A DNA stretch of 38,201 bases from Aquibacillus sediminis. Lineage in GTDB: Bacteria; Bacillota; Bacilli; Bacillales; Amphibacillaceae. Below are positions 9,979 through 18,827 of this stretch, one piece after another. The DNA is taken from positions 1 through 38,201 of the forward strand of contig NZ_SZNM01000034.1 in assembly GCF_005870085.1 (NCBI RefSeq). The letters are read 5' to 3'. Position numbers and translations under genes: made by a program. A model generated the notes under the pieces. That model was not told the origin of the DNA. It ran no database searches and was given only the letters and a program-made list of their open reading frames with translations. Position 1 is the first letter of the stretch; every line of letters starts with the position of its first letter.

Positions 9979-10980
9979 TTAATTTGATTTTGTTGAGTCT
10001 CTTTCAACAATTCGATGAGGAAGAATTACATTTTGTTCTTCTACTTCTTCTTTATTCATATACTTCGTCAATAGCCTCATGGCTACAGCGCCAATATCAT
10101 ACATCGGTTGAACAATCGTTGATAATGTTGGACGAACCATTGTTGAAATTCTTGTATTATTAAAACCAAATACTTCTATATCTTCAGGAACACGTAATCC
10201 TTTATCTTGGAAACCATGTATAACCCCTAAAGCCATCTCATCTGAAGCAACAAAAACGCCAGTTGGTTTGTTTTCCATTTCCGCTAGTTGTCCAGCAGCT
10301 TCTAGACCTGAATCATAAGTAAAGTCTCCTTCAATCACTAATTCAGGTTGAATTTCTTGATTATGCTCTTGTAACGCACGTTCAAAGCCTTTATATTTTA
10401 ATTTATTTATTTCAATAGCCTCATGGGTTGTGACAAATGCAGGATGAGGTGAACCGTTATTAATTAGTAAGGTCGTTGCCTCATATGCAGCTTGTTCATA
10501 ATCAATATTGACTGATGGGATCGTATTTGTTGAATCAACCGTTGCGGCTAATGAAACTGGAACAGGTGAAGTCTTTAGTTGTTGAACATGTTCTTCACTT
10601 ATATCCCCACCCATAAAGATAATCCCATCCACTTGTTTTTCAAGCATGGTGTTGATTAATTGTAGTTCTTTATCTTTATTTTGGTCTGAATTACTAAGAA
10701 TGATATTATATTTATACATGGTAGCAATATCATCAATACCTCTTGCTAATTCAGAGAAAAAGATACTAGAAATATCTGGGATGATCACACCAACTGTTGT
10801 AGTTTTTTTACTTGCAAGTCCTCTTGCTACCGCATTTGGTCGATAACCTAATTGTTCAATCGTGTTTAAAACTTTTTTTCTTGTTGCTGGCTTCACATTT
10901 GGATTACCATTTACAACTCTGGATACTGTCGCCATTGATACATTTGCTTCTCTCGCTACATCATATATTGTTACATTCAT
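9979..10980 (-). CDS. ccpA: Catabolite control protein A
   Basis: LacI-family global regulator of carbon catabolite repression, which binds cre sites with HPr(Ser-P) as corepressor. The 333-residue product has the N-terminal HTH ([22 protein letters not shown]) and hinge helix ([22 protein letters not shown]) typical of CcpA, then a periplasmic-binding-protein-like core. AGGAGG precedes the ATG. The neighbours aroA upstream and motPS downstream are the B. subtilis order. A perfect 12-bp palindrome at 11004-11015, just inside the likely transcript, suggests autoregulation. Confidence 0.97.
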   Translation of the reverse strand: MNVTIYDVAREANVSMATVSRVVNGNPNVKPATRKKVLNTIEQLGYRPNAVARGLASKKTTTVGVIIPDISSIFFSELARGIDDIATMYKYNIILSNSDQNKDKELQLINTMLEKQVDGIIFMGGDISEEHVQQLKTSPVPVSLAATVDSTNTIPSVNIDYEQAAYEATTLLINNGSPHPAFVTTHEAIEINKLKYKGFERALQEHNQEIQPELVIEGDFTYDSGLEAAGQLAEMENKPTGVFVASDEMALGVIHGFQDKGLRVPEDIEVFGFNNTRISTMVRPTLSTIVQPMYDIGAVAMRLLTKYMNKEEVEEQNVILPHRIVERDSTKSN

Positions 10981-11003
10981 AACCTATTTACCTCCTGAAT
11001 AAT

Positions 11004-11015
11004 TGAAACGTTTCA
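11004..11015. promoter_or_regulatory. LacI-family-type palindromic operator near ccpA
   Basis: TGAAACGTTTCA is a perfect palindrome with the central CG typical of LacI/CcpA operators. It is two bases shorter between half-sites than the classical 14-bp cre. It lies about 3-14 bases downstream of the predicted start of transcription and just upstream of the ccpA ribosome binding site, a position suited to repression. Confidence 0.5.
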
Positions 11016-11024
11016 TTTTTATTT

Positions 11025-11054
11025 ATCATACGATATTCATACTGCTTTGAGCAA
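11025..11054 (-). promoter_or_regulatory. SigmaA-type promoter of ccpA
   Basis: Minus strand TTGCTC (11049-11054), 18-base spacer, TATGAT (11025-11030). Start of transcription would fall near 11018. Confidence 0.5.
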
Positions 11055-11128
11055 ACACGAACTTATTAATATCAGCATTTACAAGCATTGTACCCTATTA
11101 TACCAAATTTATCGAAATTTGTAGTCTC

Positions 11129-11169
11129 TGTTGATTAATTTAACTAAGATATTGCTCAATTAATCAACA
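11129..11169. repeat. Perfect 12-bp inverted repeat upstream of ccpA
   Basis: TGTTGATTAATT (11129-11140) and AATTAATCAACA (11158-11169) are exact reverse complements with a 17-base loop. Neither side has a terminator-like T tract. The 310-base stretch between aroA and ccpA holds this, the ccpA promoter and operator, the aroA terminator and a 14-bp repeat copy; I see no gene in it. Confidence 0.5.
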
Positions 11170-11206
11170 AACTGCATCTAAAGACCATGATTACCTCATT
11201 ACAAAC

Positions 11207-11220
11207 ATAAACTCCGACGT
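11207..11220. repeat. Short dispersed repeat, copy 1
   Basis: ATAAACTCCGACGT occurs here and, inverted, at 26501-26514. Both copies are intergenic, close to terminators. Confidence 0.4.
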
Positions 11221-11230
11221 TTAATGATGC

Positions 11231-11276
11231 AAAACAAAAAGCCTGCCTCTTCGACTTAATTCAAAGAAGCAGACTA
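11231..11276 (-). terminator. aroA terminator
   Basis: On the minus strand AGTCTGC-TTCTT pairs with AAGAG-GCAGGCT around a short loop, followed by TTTTTGTTTT. Confidence 0.75.
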
Positions 11277-11291
11277 GTTTTGTAACTAGCA

Positions 11292-12368
11292 TTATCGTTG
11301 TAAATTCTTGTTACCAACTAACTCGTTCATGAAAGAATGGAACGTGTCGATATCCATCTGCTGTGCGGAGTCAGAAAGAGCCACTGCAGGGTCTGGATGT
11401 ACTTCTGCCATGACGCCATCAGCTCCTATCGCTAATGCAGCTTTAGCTGCAGGAAGTAGTAGGTCTCTTCTTCCCGTTGAGTGTGTCACGTCGACCATTA
11501 CAGGTAGATGGGTTTCTTGCTTCAAGATTGGAACAGCAGTAATATCTAATGTATTACGTGTTGCCTTCTCATAAGTTCGAATACCACGTTCACATAGGAT
11601 AATGTCTCCATTACCTCGTGAATTAATATATTCAGCAGCATTAATAAAATCAGAGATAGTTGCCGACATTCCTCTTTTCAGTAGAACTGGCTTATTCACA
11701 TCTCCTGCCGCTTTTAGAAGTTCGAAGTTTTGCATATTACGTGCACCAATTTGAATGACATCAATATAATCTGCCGCTTTTTCGATATCCGCCGGATTTA
11801 CGATTTCACTCACAACAGCTAGATCATACTCATCTGCTACACGTTTTAGAATTTGTAGCCCTTCAAACCCTAGCCCTTGGAAATCATATGGAGACGTTCT
11901 TGGTTTAAATGCACCACCACGTAACAACTTATGTCCTTGTTGTTTGACAGCTTCTGCAACTTTTGCAACTTGTTCATAACTTTCTACCGCACACGGACCA
12001 AAAATAAAGTGCCTGTCACCATCACCAAATTTCTCACCGTTTATATCAATCACCGTATCCTCTGGTTTTTTCTTTCTTGATACAAGTAACGCTTTGCGAT
12101 GGTCATCTTCTTGTAGTTCTAAACTTGCTTTAAAAATCTCTTTAAACAAATGCTCTAAGGTTGAATTCTCAAATGGACCATTGTTATGTTTCGTAATTGT
12201 ATTTAGCATGTCACGCTCTCTAACTGGGTCAAAACGAATGGTGCTCTGCTTTTCCTTAATTTGGCCAATTTGTTGAACAATCTCGGCACGACTGTTGATT
12301 AGATCTAAGATTTCTAAATTCACTTGGTCTAACTTTTCACGTAATTGTTCTAATTGTTCATTACTCAT
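11292..12368 (-). CDS. aroA: Bifunctional chorismate mutase / DAHP synthase
   Basis: First enzyme of aromatic amino acid synthesis: condenses phosphoenolpyruvate and erythrose 4-phosphate to DAHP. The N-terminal domain (about residues 1-85, [20 protein letters not shown]) is an AroQ-type chorismate mutase that in B. subtilis mediates feedback by chorismate and prephenate. The catalytic domain is class I beta ([68 protein letters not shown]). At 358 residues the length is normal. A G-rich ribosome binding site (GGGGGG) is about nine bases upstream. It is transcribed from its own promoter and ends in its own terminator before ccpA. The symbol follows B. subtilis, where aroA is this gene, not EPSP synthase. 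Confidence 0.96.
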   Translation of the reverse strand: MSNEQLEQLREKLDQVNLEILDLINSRAEIVQQIGQIKEKQSTIRFDPVRERDMLNTITKHNNGPFENSTLEHLFKEIFKASLELQEDDHRKALLVSRKKKPEDTVIDINGEKFGDGDRHFIFGPCAVESYEQVAKVAEAVKQQGHKLLRGGAFKPRTSPYDFQGLGFEGLQILKRVADEYDLAVVSEIVNPADIEKAADYIDVIQIGARNMQNFELLKAAGDVNKPVLLKRGMSATISDFINAAEYINSRGNGDIILCERGIRTYEKATRNTLDITAVPILKQETHLPVMVDVTHSTGRRDLLLPAAKAALAIGADGVMAEVHPDPAVALSDSAQQMDIDTFHSFMNELVGNKNLQR

Positions 12369-12434
12369 TTAAAATGCCCCCCGGTTTCTATTTCATGTTC
12401 TGTCAAAGTATGATAATTTTAATAATTAGAGATT

Positions 12435-12463
12435 ATTATAGCTAACTTTTTCTCACTTGTCAC
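12435..12463 (-). promoter_or_regulatory. SigmaA-type promoter of aroA
   Basis: Minus strand GTGACA (12458-12463), 17-base spacer, TATAAT (12435-12440). Leader of about 60 bases with no obvious attenuator. Confidence 0.65.
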
Positions 12464-12526
12464 CATTAAGTTGAAATATTTTGTAAATTCTTGCTTTTTA
12501 TTTTAATAATGAAGGAGATTATGACA

Positions 12527-14653
12527 GTGACAGAGCAGATTTTCGCATTAGATATAGGTACTCGAACGGTTGTTGGTTTAATTTTACAAAAAACGAAGGA
12601 TAACTATCAATTAATAGACTATTGTATCCAAGAACATCACGAACGGTCTATGTTAGACGGGCAGATTCATGATGTCGTTTCTGTTGCAGACGTCATTATA
12701 TCGGTGAAGCAGAAACTAGAACAAAAACACGGACCATTAACATCTGTTTGTGTTGCTGCGGCTGGTAGAGCGTTAAAAACAAAACGGACGACGATTACTA
12801 AATCAGTTGGTGAACAACCATTAATGAATAAAGAAGACATCCTTTTTTTAGAGTTTAGTGCTGTTCAAAATGCACAGCATGATTTGGCAGTTGAAGAAGA
12901 AAATAATTCAAGAGACCATTACTATTGTGTTGGTTATTCTGTCCTACAATATAAATTAGATGACCGAGTAATTGGATCCTTAATTGATCAACAAGGTGAC
13001 AAAGTAGAAGTAGAAATCATTGCAACGTTCTTGCCTAAAGTCGTAGTTGAATCCTTAATTGCCGCACTACACCGTGCCGATTTAGAAATGGAAGCTTTAA
13101 CGCTTGAACCAATCGCTGCTATTAATGTACTTATCCCTCCATCGATGAGACGTTTAAATGTCGCCTTGGTCGATATCGGTGCAGGTACAAGTGATATTGC
13201 CATTACCGAACAAGGAACGGTTACAGCTTATGGAATGGTACCAAAAGCAGGAGATGAAATTACGGAAGCTGTTAGTGACCATTATCTACTAGACTTTCCT
13301 CAAGCAGAACTTGTTAAGCGTCAAATTAAAGAAGACATGCCGGCTACTAGTACAGACATTTTAGGATTTGAGCAAGTAATTGATTATCAAGACCTTGTAG
13401 CAGCCGTCACGACAGAGATTGATGGATTAGTTGAAACGATCGCAAATGAAATTATACGGCTAAATAACAAGCCACCAAAGGCGGTCATGCTCGTTGGCGG
13501 AGGGAGTATGACCCCTGAAATAACGAATAGATTGGCAAGCAAATTACAGTTACCTAATAATCGTGTAGCAATTAGAGGAATCGATGCTATCCAATCTTTG
13601 GAACAAATAGACACACTTCCAATTGGACCTACATTTGTCACACCAATTGGAATCGCAATCGCAGCCAAACAAAATCCGATTCATTACATAAGTGTTACCG
13701 TTAATCATCGAACCGTTCGACTTTTTGATATGAAAGAGTTGACAATCGGTGACTGCTTATTAGCAGCTGGCATTGATATTGATAAGTTATATGGCAAACC
13801 AGGGATGGCCTACATCATTCATGTTAATGGGAGAGACATTACACTACCAGGAACATATGGACAAAGCCCACAAGTCGTGTTAAATGGGGTAGATTCAACA
13901 ATTGACTCACCTATACAAGATGGTGATGAAATCCTTGTAGTAAAAGGGGAAGACGGTAAAGAGCCGATTGTTAAAATAAAACATATAATTGGTGACATGC
14001 CAAACTTTTCCGTAAAATTTAATGATCAAAATATATTAATTCGATCAAACGTATTTGTAAATGGGCAAGAGAAAAATGCCGACTACATTGTTCATGATCA
14101 TGATACGATTGAGGTTAAGTCAACAAAAACGATTGAAGACTTTTTCCAACAGATCGGTCAATACGATAAATTGCAACAACTTGGTTCATTTTATTTATAT
14201 GTGAATCAACAAAAAGTAATATTGCCTTACGAAAATAACATACTGATTAACGGTAATAGCGTTGGGATTAGTCATACACTTAAAGCTGAAGATGTGATAT
14301 CCATGGAAAGAACGGACCAACTTCCCTTAGAAATCGTGTTAACTCATCTTGACTTAGATTACGAAGTGACACTACATGTTACGTTCAATAATGAGCCAGT
14401 TACTTTAACGAAACAAAAGCTATCTATTTATCGTGATGGACACTTGTTAACAACATCCGATTACCTAAAACGAGGGGATTCTATCAAAACGATGCCAGCA
14501 GAAAACGAACCGTTTATTTTCCAGGATATTTTCCGTTTTGTGTCACTCGATCTATCAGATGTACATGGCAACGTACAAATACTAAAAAATAACCAACCCG
14601 CTTCCTTTACCGATCCTTTATCTGAAAATGACTCGATTACCATTAAGTGGTAA
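12527..14653 (+). CDS. FtsA-like actin-family ATPase with C-terminal repeat region
   Basis: An actin/Hsp70-fold protein related to FtsA and PilM, but not the dcw-cluster FtsA, which is shorter. The first 390 or so residues hold the nucleotide-binding signatures: phosphate 1 (FALDIGTRTVVG), phosphate 2 (VALVDIGAGTSDIAI) and adenosine motif (AVMLVGGGSMTPEI). The remaining 320 residues contain five degenerate units of 50-65 residues, each with an NG-type turn (about residues 452, 509, 573, 635 and 687) followed by a D-x-I-x strand (GDEILVV, HDTIEVK, EDVISME, GDSIKTM, NDSITIK). This resembles beta-grasp domains. No membrane helix is seen. GTG 12527 has AAGGAG nine bases upstream; ATGs at 12521 and 12509 are possible but badly spaced. 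Divergent from aroA and monocistronic. Role unknown; family annotations call it a cell division protein FtsA. Confidence 0.85.
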   Translation: MTEQIFALDIGTRTVVGLILQKTKDNYQLIDYCIQEHHERSMLDGQIHDVVSVADVIISVKQKLEQKHGPLTSVCVAAAGRALKTKRTTITKSVGEQPLMNKEDILFLEFSAVQNAQHDLAVEEENNSRDHYYCVGYSVLQYKLDDRVIGSLIDQQGDKVEVEIIATFLPKVVVESLIAALHRADLEMEALTLEPIAAINVLIPPSMRRLNVALVDIGAGTSDIAITEQGTVTAYGMVPKAGDEITEAVSDHYLLDFPQAELVKRQIKEDMPATSTDILGFEQVIDYQDLVAAVTTEIDGLVETIANEIIRLNNKPPKAVMLVGGGSMTPEITNRLASKLQLPNNRVAIRGIDAIQSLEQIDTLPIGPTFVTPIGIAIAAKQNPIHYISVTVNHRTVRLFDMKELTIGDCLLAAGIDIDKLYGKPGMAYIIHVNGRDITLPGTYGQSPQVVLNGVDSTIDSPIQDGDEILVVKGEDGKEPIVKIKHIIGDMPNFSVKFNDQNILIRSNVFVNGQEKNADYIVHDHDTIEVKSTKTIEDFFQQIGQYDKLQQLGSFYLYVNQQKVILPYENNILINGNSVGISHTLKAEDVISMERTDQLPLEIVLTHLDLDYEVTLHVTFNNEPVTLTKQKLSIYRDGHLLTTSDYLKRGDSIKTMPAENEPFIFQDIFRFVSLDLSDVHGNVQILKNNQPASFTDPLSENDSITIKW

Positions 14654-14675
14654 AACAATAACTGGAAAACATTAG

Positions 14676-14727
14676 AAAAAACTAGCGCAATCACTTATCC
14701 TTTTTAGTGAATGCGCTAGTTTTTTTA
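14676..14727 (+). terminator. Terminator of the FtsA-like gene
   Basis: AAACTAGCGCA and TGCGCTAGTTT form a strong stem with an inner ACT/AGT pairing, followed by a T run. A-rich sequence on the other side could make it bidirectional. Confidence 0.85.
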
Positions 14728-14787
14728 CATTCAGACCTATATTCTCTACTACGTTGAATGAATGTTTTTGAAATCATATGTATGATG

Positions 14788-14811
14788 ACCTAACTTTTGT
14801 TAAAGTTAGGT
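14788..14811. terminator. Stem-loop between convergent genes
   Basis: ACCTAACTTT (14788-14797) and AAAGTTAGGT (14802-14811) make a perfect 10-bp stem with a TGTT loop, 25 bases past the ytxH stop. There is no T tract immediately after it on either strand, so its role as ytxH terminator is uncertain. Confidence 0.4.
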
Positions 14812-14835
14812 CCATAGGTTCCTTTTTACACTAAA

Positions 14836-15276
14836 TTAAGATGACGTTTGGTCTTGCTTATTTTCTAATTCTTCTGCTGCATCCTCTATTGCCTGTGCCA
14901 CTTCCTGAGCAGCCTCTTCTGGATCTTGCTCTTCTTTATTAGAGAATTCTTTTACCTTTTGTTGAATTGTCTCTGTTGTGTCTTTTACTTTACTTCCAAG
15001 CTGTTGAGACTTTTCGGAAACATTTTGAGTGACTTGTGAAGAAGTATCTGCTGCATAATCCTTCCATTCATTTCCTTTTTCATATGCTACGTCTTTCCAT
15101 TCTGTAGCACGGTCTCTAACGTATTCTGCACCTTGGTTAAGATCATCTCGCAATTCTTTCCCTGATTTAGGAGCAAACAATAACGCTACAGATGCACCTA
15201 CAATACCTCCAATTAACGAACCAATTAAAAAATCTTTACTATTAATATTTTGATTTTGTTCTTCTTGGTTACTCAT
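14836..15276 (-). CDS. ytxH: YtxH-like general stress protein
   Basis: Small protein of the YtxH family, SigmaB-controlled in B. subtilis with no established biochemical function. The 146 residues start with a hydrophobic glycine-rich helix (about 15-35, FLIGSLIGGIVGASVALLFAP) followed by the family signature PKSGKELRDD, then a long amphipathic, coiled-coil-like segment rich in E, K, Q and T, ending in an acidic tail. GGGAGGA precedes the ATG. It lies 40 bases after ytxG; the SigmaB-type promoter upstream of ytxG should drive both. The third B. subtilis gene of this group, ytxJ, is not here. Confidence 0.88.
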   Translation of the reverse strand: MSNQEEQNQNINSKDFLIGSLIGGIVGASVALLFAPKSGKELRDDLNQGAEYVRDRATEWKDVAYEKGNEWKDYAADTSSQVTQNVSEKSQQLGSKVKDTTETIQQKVKEFSNKEEQDPEEAAQEVAQAIEDAAEELENKQDQTSS

Positions 15277-15316
15277 TCCAATTCCTCCCTAAGCTATTTT
15301 TTATGAAATTAATTCA

Positions 15317-15724
15317 TTACTCACTTTTTCTTTTCTTCCAAAGATTCATGAAAACTGTTCCCCACTTCATAGCTTGAGCTGACGTATCATGATCTAAGTT
15401 TGATGCATTTGTTACACTTGTTGATAGGTTTCGTAGCGACTGATTAAAATCTGAGACTGTATCCCCTACCCCTTTAATGCCATCTACTAGTGTATTCATT
15501 TTAACTGCCTTTTCGTTTATATCCTCGGCAAGTTTATTCGTTTTATTTAACAAGGATGTCGTTTCAACAGTTATGCCTTCCATTTGTCTTTCGAGGCCTT
15601 CTAATGTGTCGGCAACATGTGTCAATGTTCGTTGTGTTGCCTTTAAAACTTTAGCGAGATAAATAACTAACACGGCGAAAGCTATTGCTGCAATTAAAGC
15701 TGCAATATAAAGTAGATTAACCAT
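15317..15724 (-). CDS. ytxG: YtxG-like DUF948 membrane protein
   Basis: A 135-residue protein with one N-terminal transmembrane helix (about residues 3-25) and a long helical region resembling methyl-accepting-protein coiled coils (VADTLEGLERQMEGITVETTSLLNKTNKLAEDIN), typical of DUF948/YtxG. Function unknown; it belongs to the general stress regulon in B. subtilis. The best ribosome binding site (AAGGAG) is unusually far, about 14 bases, from the ATG, so the start is less certain. Confidence 0.87.
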   Translation of the reverse strand: MVNLLYIAALIAAIAFAVLVIYLAKVLKATQRTLTHVADTLEGLERQMEGITVETTSLLNKTNKLAEDINEKAVKMNTLVDGIKGVGDTVSDFNQSLRNLSTSVTNASNLDHDTSAQAMKWGTVFMNLWKKRKSE

Positions 15725-15824
15725 GGTTTCTTAACCAACTCCTTCTTCATCTAGCATTATGTTTTGGTATCATTTCAAACCGATCAATATGTATTAAGAT
15801 ATAATTAAATTACCTGTCTATAAT

Positions 15825-15850
15825 TTACCCTTGCCATAAAAAGGATAAAC
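15825..15850 (-). promoter_or_regulatory. SigmaB-type promoter of ytxGH
   Basis: Minus strand GTTTAT (15845-15850), 14-base spacer, GGGTAA (15825-15830), close to the SigmaB consensus GTTTAA-N12-15-GGGTAT. It lies about 100 bases before ytxG. This agrees with SigmaB control of the B. subtilis orthologues. The rest of 15850-16045 shows nothing I can name. Confidence 0.7.
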
Positions 15851-16047
15851 ATAAACACTCTGTTTTTAAAATCAACCGTAATAGACAAAATTATACCTAC
15901 TTTTAAAAATTTGTAAAAAAAACGGCCATTATTCATATATAAGCCTTAGGAGCAGGCATAACTCAGTTTGATTTAAATTGTTTAGTATAACAATTTAACT
16001 ATGTTATAGATTTTCACATTCTAATAATTCATAGTTTCTTTAGGTAC

Positions 16048-16079
16048 GAAAAAAGGAAGGGTATAACTCCCTCCCTTTT
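16048..16079 (-). terminator. murC terminator
   Basis: On the minus strand AAAAGGGAGGG pairs with CCCTTCCTTTT (one G-U) around AGTTATA, followed by more T. Confidence 0.8.
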
Positions 16080-16126
16080 CTAATTCGATAACAAAAGCCA
16101 ATAGTCCTTCTTTTATTTTAAAATTC

Positions 16127-17434
16127 CTAATCTTTTACTGTTTCCAGCTCTTTTTCATAGGTTTGTTGGAACTTTTGAATGTCTCCAGCTCCCATAAAAA
16201 TTAGTACGCTATCTGTATACTGTTTTAATACGGTCGTATTCTCTTGACTTAGAAGTTGACACCCTTCTACTAAGTTCTTTAAATCATGAATCGTCAATTT
16301 ACCGTCATCTTCACGAGCAGATCCAAAAATGTCACAGAGATAAACATGGTCCGCTTGTTGCAAACTGTCAGCAAATTGCTGTAAAAATGTTTTCGTTCTC
16401 GTATAGGTATGTGGCTGAAAAATTGCAATGACTGATTTTGATCGATATTTTTTTCTAGCCGATTCAATTGTTGCTTCAATTTCTTTTGGGTGATGTGCAT
16501 AGTCATCTATTAAAACTTGTGTACCTACTTCTTTTTCAGTAAAACGACGTTTAACCCCTTGAAATGAACCAATTTTTTTAATATCTTCTGCCTGCATATC
16601 TTCATAATGACATAATGCAATAACGCCTAATGCATTTAAGACGTTATGATTTCCATACGTAGGAATCGTGAACGTATCATAAAACGTATTCCTTACAAAT
16701 ACATCAAAGGTCGTTCCTGTTTCATCTTCGTGAACATTTTGCGCTTGAAAGTCATTTGTATCAGAAAAACCATAGTAAATAACTGGCACTTTTGCTTGGA
16801 TTTGTTGTAGGTATTCATCATCCCCACAAGCAATAATTCCTTTTTTTACAAGGTCAGCCATTTGTTGAAAGGATTGAAAGACATCATCAATACTAGTAAA
16901 GTAATCAGGATGATCAAAGTCTATATTCGTCATAATCGCATAATCTGGTTGATATTGCAGAAAGTGTCTGCGATACTCACATGCCTCAAAGACAAAATAA
17001 TCACTTTCAACATGTCCTTTACCAGATCCATCCCCAATTAAATAGGAGATTGGATAAGTCTGATCTAATACATGAGCTAACAAACCTGTTGTTGATGTTT
17101 TTCCATGTGCACCAGTTACTGCAATACTAGTGAACTGTTTTAACCATTCACCTAAAAATTCATGGTAACGATAATAGGTTAACCCCAATCGTTTAGCCTC
17201 TTGAATTTCTTCGTGATCATCGTTAAACGCATTGCCTGCAATAATGGTTAATCCTTCTGTGATGTTATTCTTAGAAAAAGGAAAAATAGGAATATCTTTT
17301 TGTTCTAATGCTGTTTGTGTAAAAAAGGTTTTTTCTACATCAGAACCTTGCACTTCCTCTCCAGAATCTTTTAAGATCTGAGCTAGTGCACTCATTCCAG
17401 TCCCTTTTATACCAATAAAATGGTAAGTTGTCAT
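16127..17434 (-). CDS. murC: UDP-N-acetylmuramate--L-alanine ligase
   Basis: Cytoplasmic ATP-dependent ligase that adds L-alanine to UDP-MurNAc, the first peptide step of peptidoglycan precursor synthesis. The 435 residues show the N-terminal Rossmann motif ([14 protein letters not shown]), the Mur ligase P-loop (GAHGKTS, about 109-115), a central segment with [10 protein letters not shown], and the C-terminal domain with [10 protein letters not shown] and FQPHTYTRT. Start is ATG 17434 with GGAGG eight bases upstream; the frame extends upstream to 17509, but those codons look unlike MurC and lack a ribosome binding site. Upstream neighbour is the nicotinate phosphoribosyltransferase gene, then sftA. 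Confidence 0.97.
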   Translation of the reverse strand: MTTYHFIGIKGTGMSALAQILKDSGEEVQGSDVEKTFFTQTALEQKDIPIFPFSKNNITEGLTIIAGNAFNDDHEEIQEAKRLGLTYYRYHEFLGEWLKQFTSIAVTGAHGKTSTTGLLAHVLDQTYPISYLIGDGSGKGHVESDYFVFEACEYRRHFLQYQPDYAIMTNIDFDHPDYFTSIDDVFQSFQQMADLVKKGIIACGDDEYLQQIQAKVPVIYYGFSDTNDFQAQNVHEDETGTTFDVFVRNTFYDTFTIPTYGNHNVLNALGVIALCHYEDMQAEDIKKIGSFQGVKRRFTEKEVGTQVLIDDYAHHPKEIEATIESARKKYRSKSVIAIFQPHTYTRTKTFLQQFADSLQQADHVYLCDIFGSAREDDGKLTIHDLKNLVEGCQLLSQENTTVLKQYTDSVLIFMGAGDIQKFQQTYEKELETVKD

Positions 17435-17554
17435 AACAAGAACCTCCAAAGATGAGTGATATTTCGTCTTCACTCTCGGATATCTATTTATTTTAGTTAG
17501 CAACGTCATGTTGCTAGATAAATCAAAATGATTTATTAAGCTTGATTTAGAGTT

Positions 17555-18667
17555 TTAGTTGTTTTCTGTATATTCTACTTTCTTTAATCGTGGGTTTGGA
17601 TGATAACGTCGTCCCTCTTTTGCTTGGTGCTCTCCGTTTAGCAAAACATTATCCCCAGTAAAACCAATATGAATGTTCAATAGGTTTCTACCTATCCCAT
17701 ACATATCAACTGGAATATTTGTTTCTTCAAACTCACGAATCCGTTGTTCATTCAGTCCGCCAGTAACCATTATTTTTACGTGATTGAATCCTTCTTGATC
17801 CAGCGCTTCTCTAAGCGCGACGATTAATTTTGAATTCGCCCCACGTGGATCAAATGTCCCCATTATATGCTGATTTCTCCAGAAATATTTATCTACCATA
17901 TTTTTAGAAGTATCGATACGTACGCCTTTTAACTGATCCCCAAATTCACGTGCAACTCTTAGCGAATCAGTAATGACATCATTATTATAATCAACCAATA
18001 CCATAAGCTCATCCTCTGGATAAACTTTCTGATAGGCCTTGGCAGCTTTTACAACGTCCCCTTCAAACATTTGAATGATGGCATGTGGCATAGTTCCCAT
18101 CCCCTGTTTTCCCCACCATTCATTCATCGCATGGGTTGCTTGTGCTGTTGATCCACCAATAAATGCAGCATATCCATCTCCTGCTTGCTGAGTATAATGA
18201 TCATCACGATCACCCATAAATATAATTGGTTTCTTTTTTCCTGATGTTCGAGCAGCCTTCACCACATTATATACATTTGTAGCAACCGACGTTCTTCTTG
18301 CTAAAATACCGTCGATAATCCCTTCTAAATACCCGAATGATTGGTAAGGACCAGTTACGGTTAGCACTGTTTCATATGGACTTATTTTGTCACCATCTTT
18401 TAATGAGTGAATCTCAAGTTGTTCAGGGTTGTCAGCAAATGTATGTAATAAAGCAATTGCTTCATCTGTACCACATAGTACGGCATTGCTCTTTTGGAAA
18501 AATTGCATTGTCACACGATTATCAGGTATAACTTCTTCTGCAATCTCTTTTGTTTTTAAAAAATAAACTGCCGAAAACCATCCCTCTTTTATTCGCTCAT
18601 CAAACTTAAATGTTTTATTAGTTAGTCTTTCAATTTCACCATTTAACTTACGAGTAATCTCCTTCAT
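17555..18667 (-). CDS. Nicotinate phosphoribosyltransferase
   Basis: Enzyme of NAD salvage (Preiss-Handler pathway) that makes nicotinate mononucleotide from nicotinate and phosphoribosyl pyrophosphate. The 370-residue product aligns by eye with the short bacterial/archaeal NAPRTase family: LEGIIDGILARRTSVATN near the substrate site, a phosphate-binding stretch MVTGGLNEQRIREFE, and VDMYGIGRNLLN near the C-terminus. The ATG at 18667 is seven bases after AGGAG; the ATG at 18673 is one base from it and less likely. Not normally part of this neighbourhood in B. subtilis as far as I recall, so possibly inserted between sftA and murC. Confidence 0.9.
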   Translation of the reverse strand: MKEITRKLNGEIERLTNKTFKFDERIKEGWFSAVYFLKTKEIAEEVIPDNRVTMQFFQKSNAVLCGTDEAIALLHTFADNPEQLEIHSLKDGDKISPYETVLTVTGPYQSFGYLEGIIDGILARRTSVATNVYNVVKAARTSGKKKPIIFMGDRDDHYTQQAGDGYAAFIGGSTAQATHAMNEWWGKQGMGTMPHAIIQMFEGDVVKAAKAYQKVYPEDELMVLVDYNNDVITDSLRVAREFGDQLKGVRIDTSKNMVDKYFWRNQHIMGTFDPRGANSKLIVALREALDQEGFNHVKIMVTGGLNEQRIREFEETNIPVDMYGIGRNLLNIHIGFTGDNVLLNGEHQAKEGRRYHPNPRLKKVEYTENN

Positions 18668-18730
18668 CACCATACTCCTATCCTAATCCACTAAATTAAG
18701 AAATATATAGATTTTTTTAGATCAATATCT

Positions 18731-18759
18731 ATCATATAAGAATAGTCACACTTCGACAA
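18731..18759 (-). promoter_or_regulatory. SigmaA-type promoter of the nicotinate phosphoribosyltransferase gene
   Basis: Minus strand TTGTCG (18754-18759), 17-base spacer, TATGAT (18731-18736). Leader of about 57 bases. Confidence 0.5.
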
Positions 18760-18827
18760 GTGCTTTCAACATATTAAAAGTAAATCTATGTTGTTAAAAG
18801 TGTTACCAAATTGTTAAGACTTTATCA

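Noticed and set aside
12988-13668. Long antisense frames within the FtsA-like gene
   Set aside because: They mirror the strong codon bias of the real gene and have no start signals.
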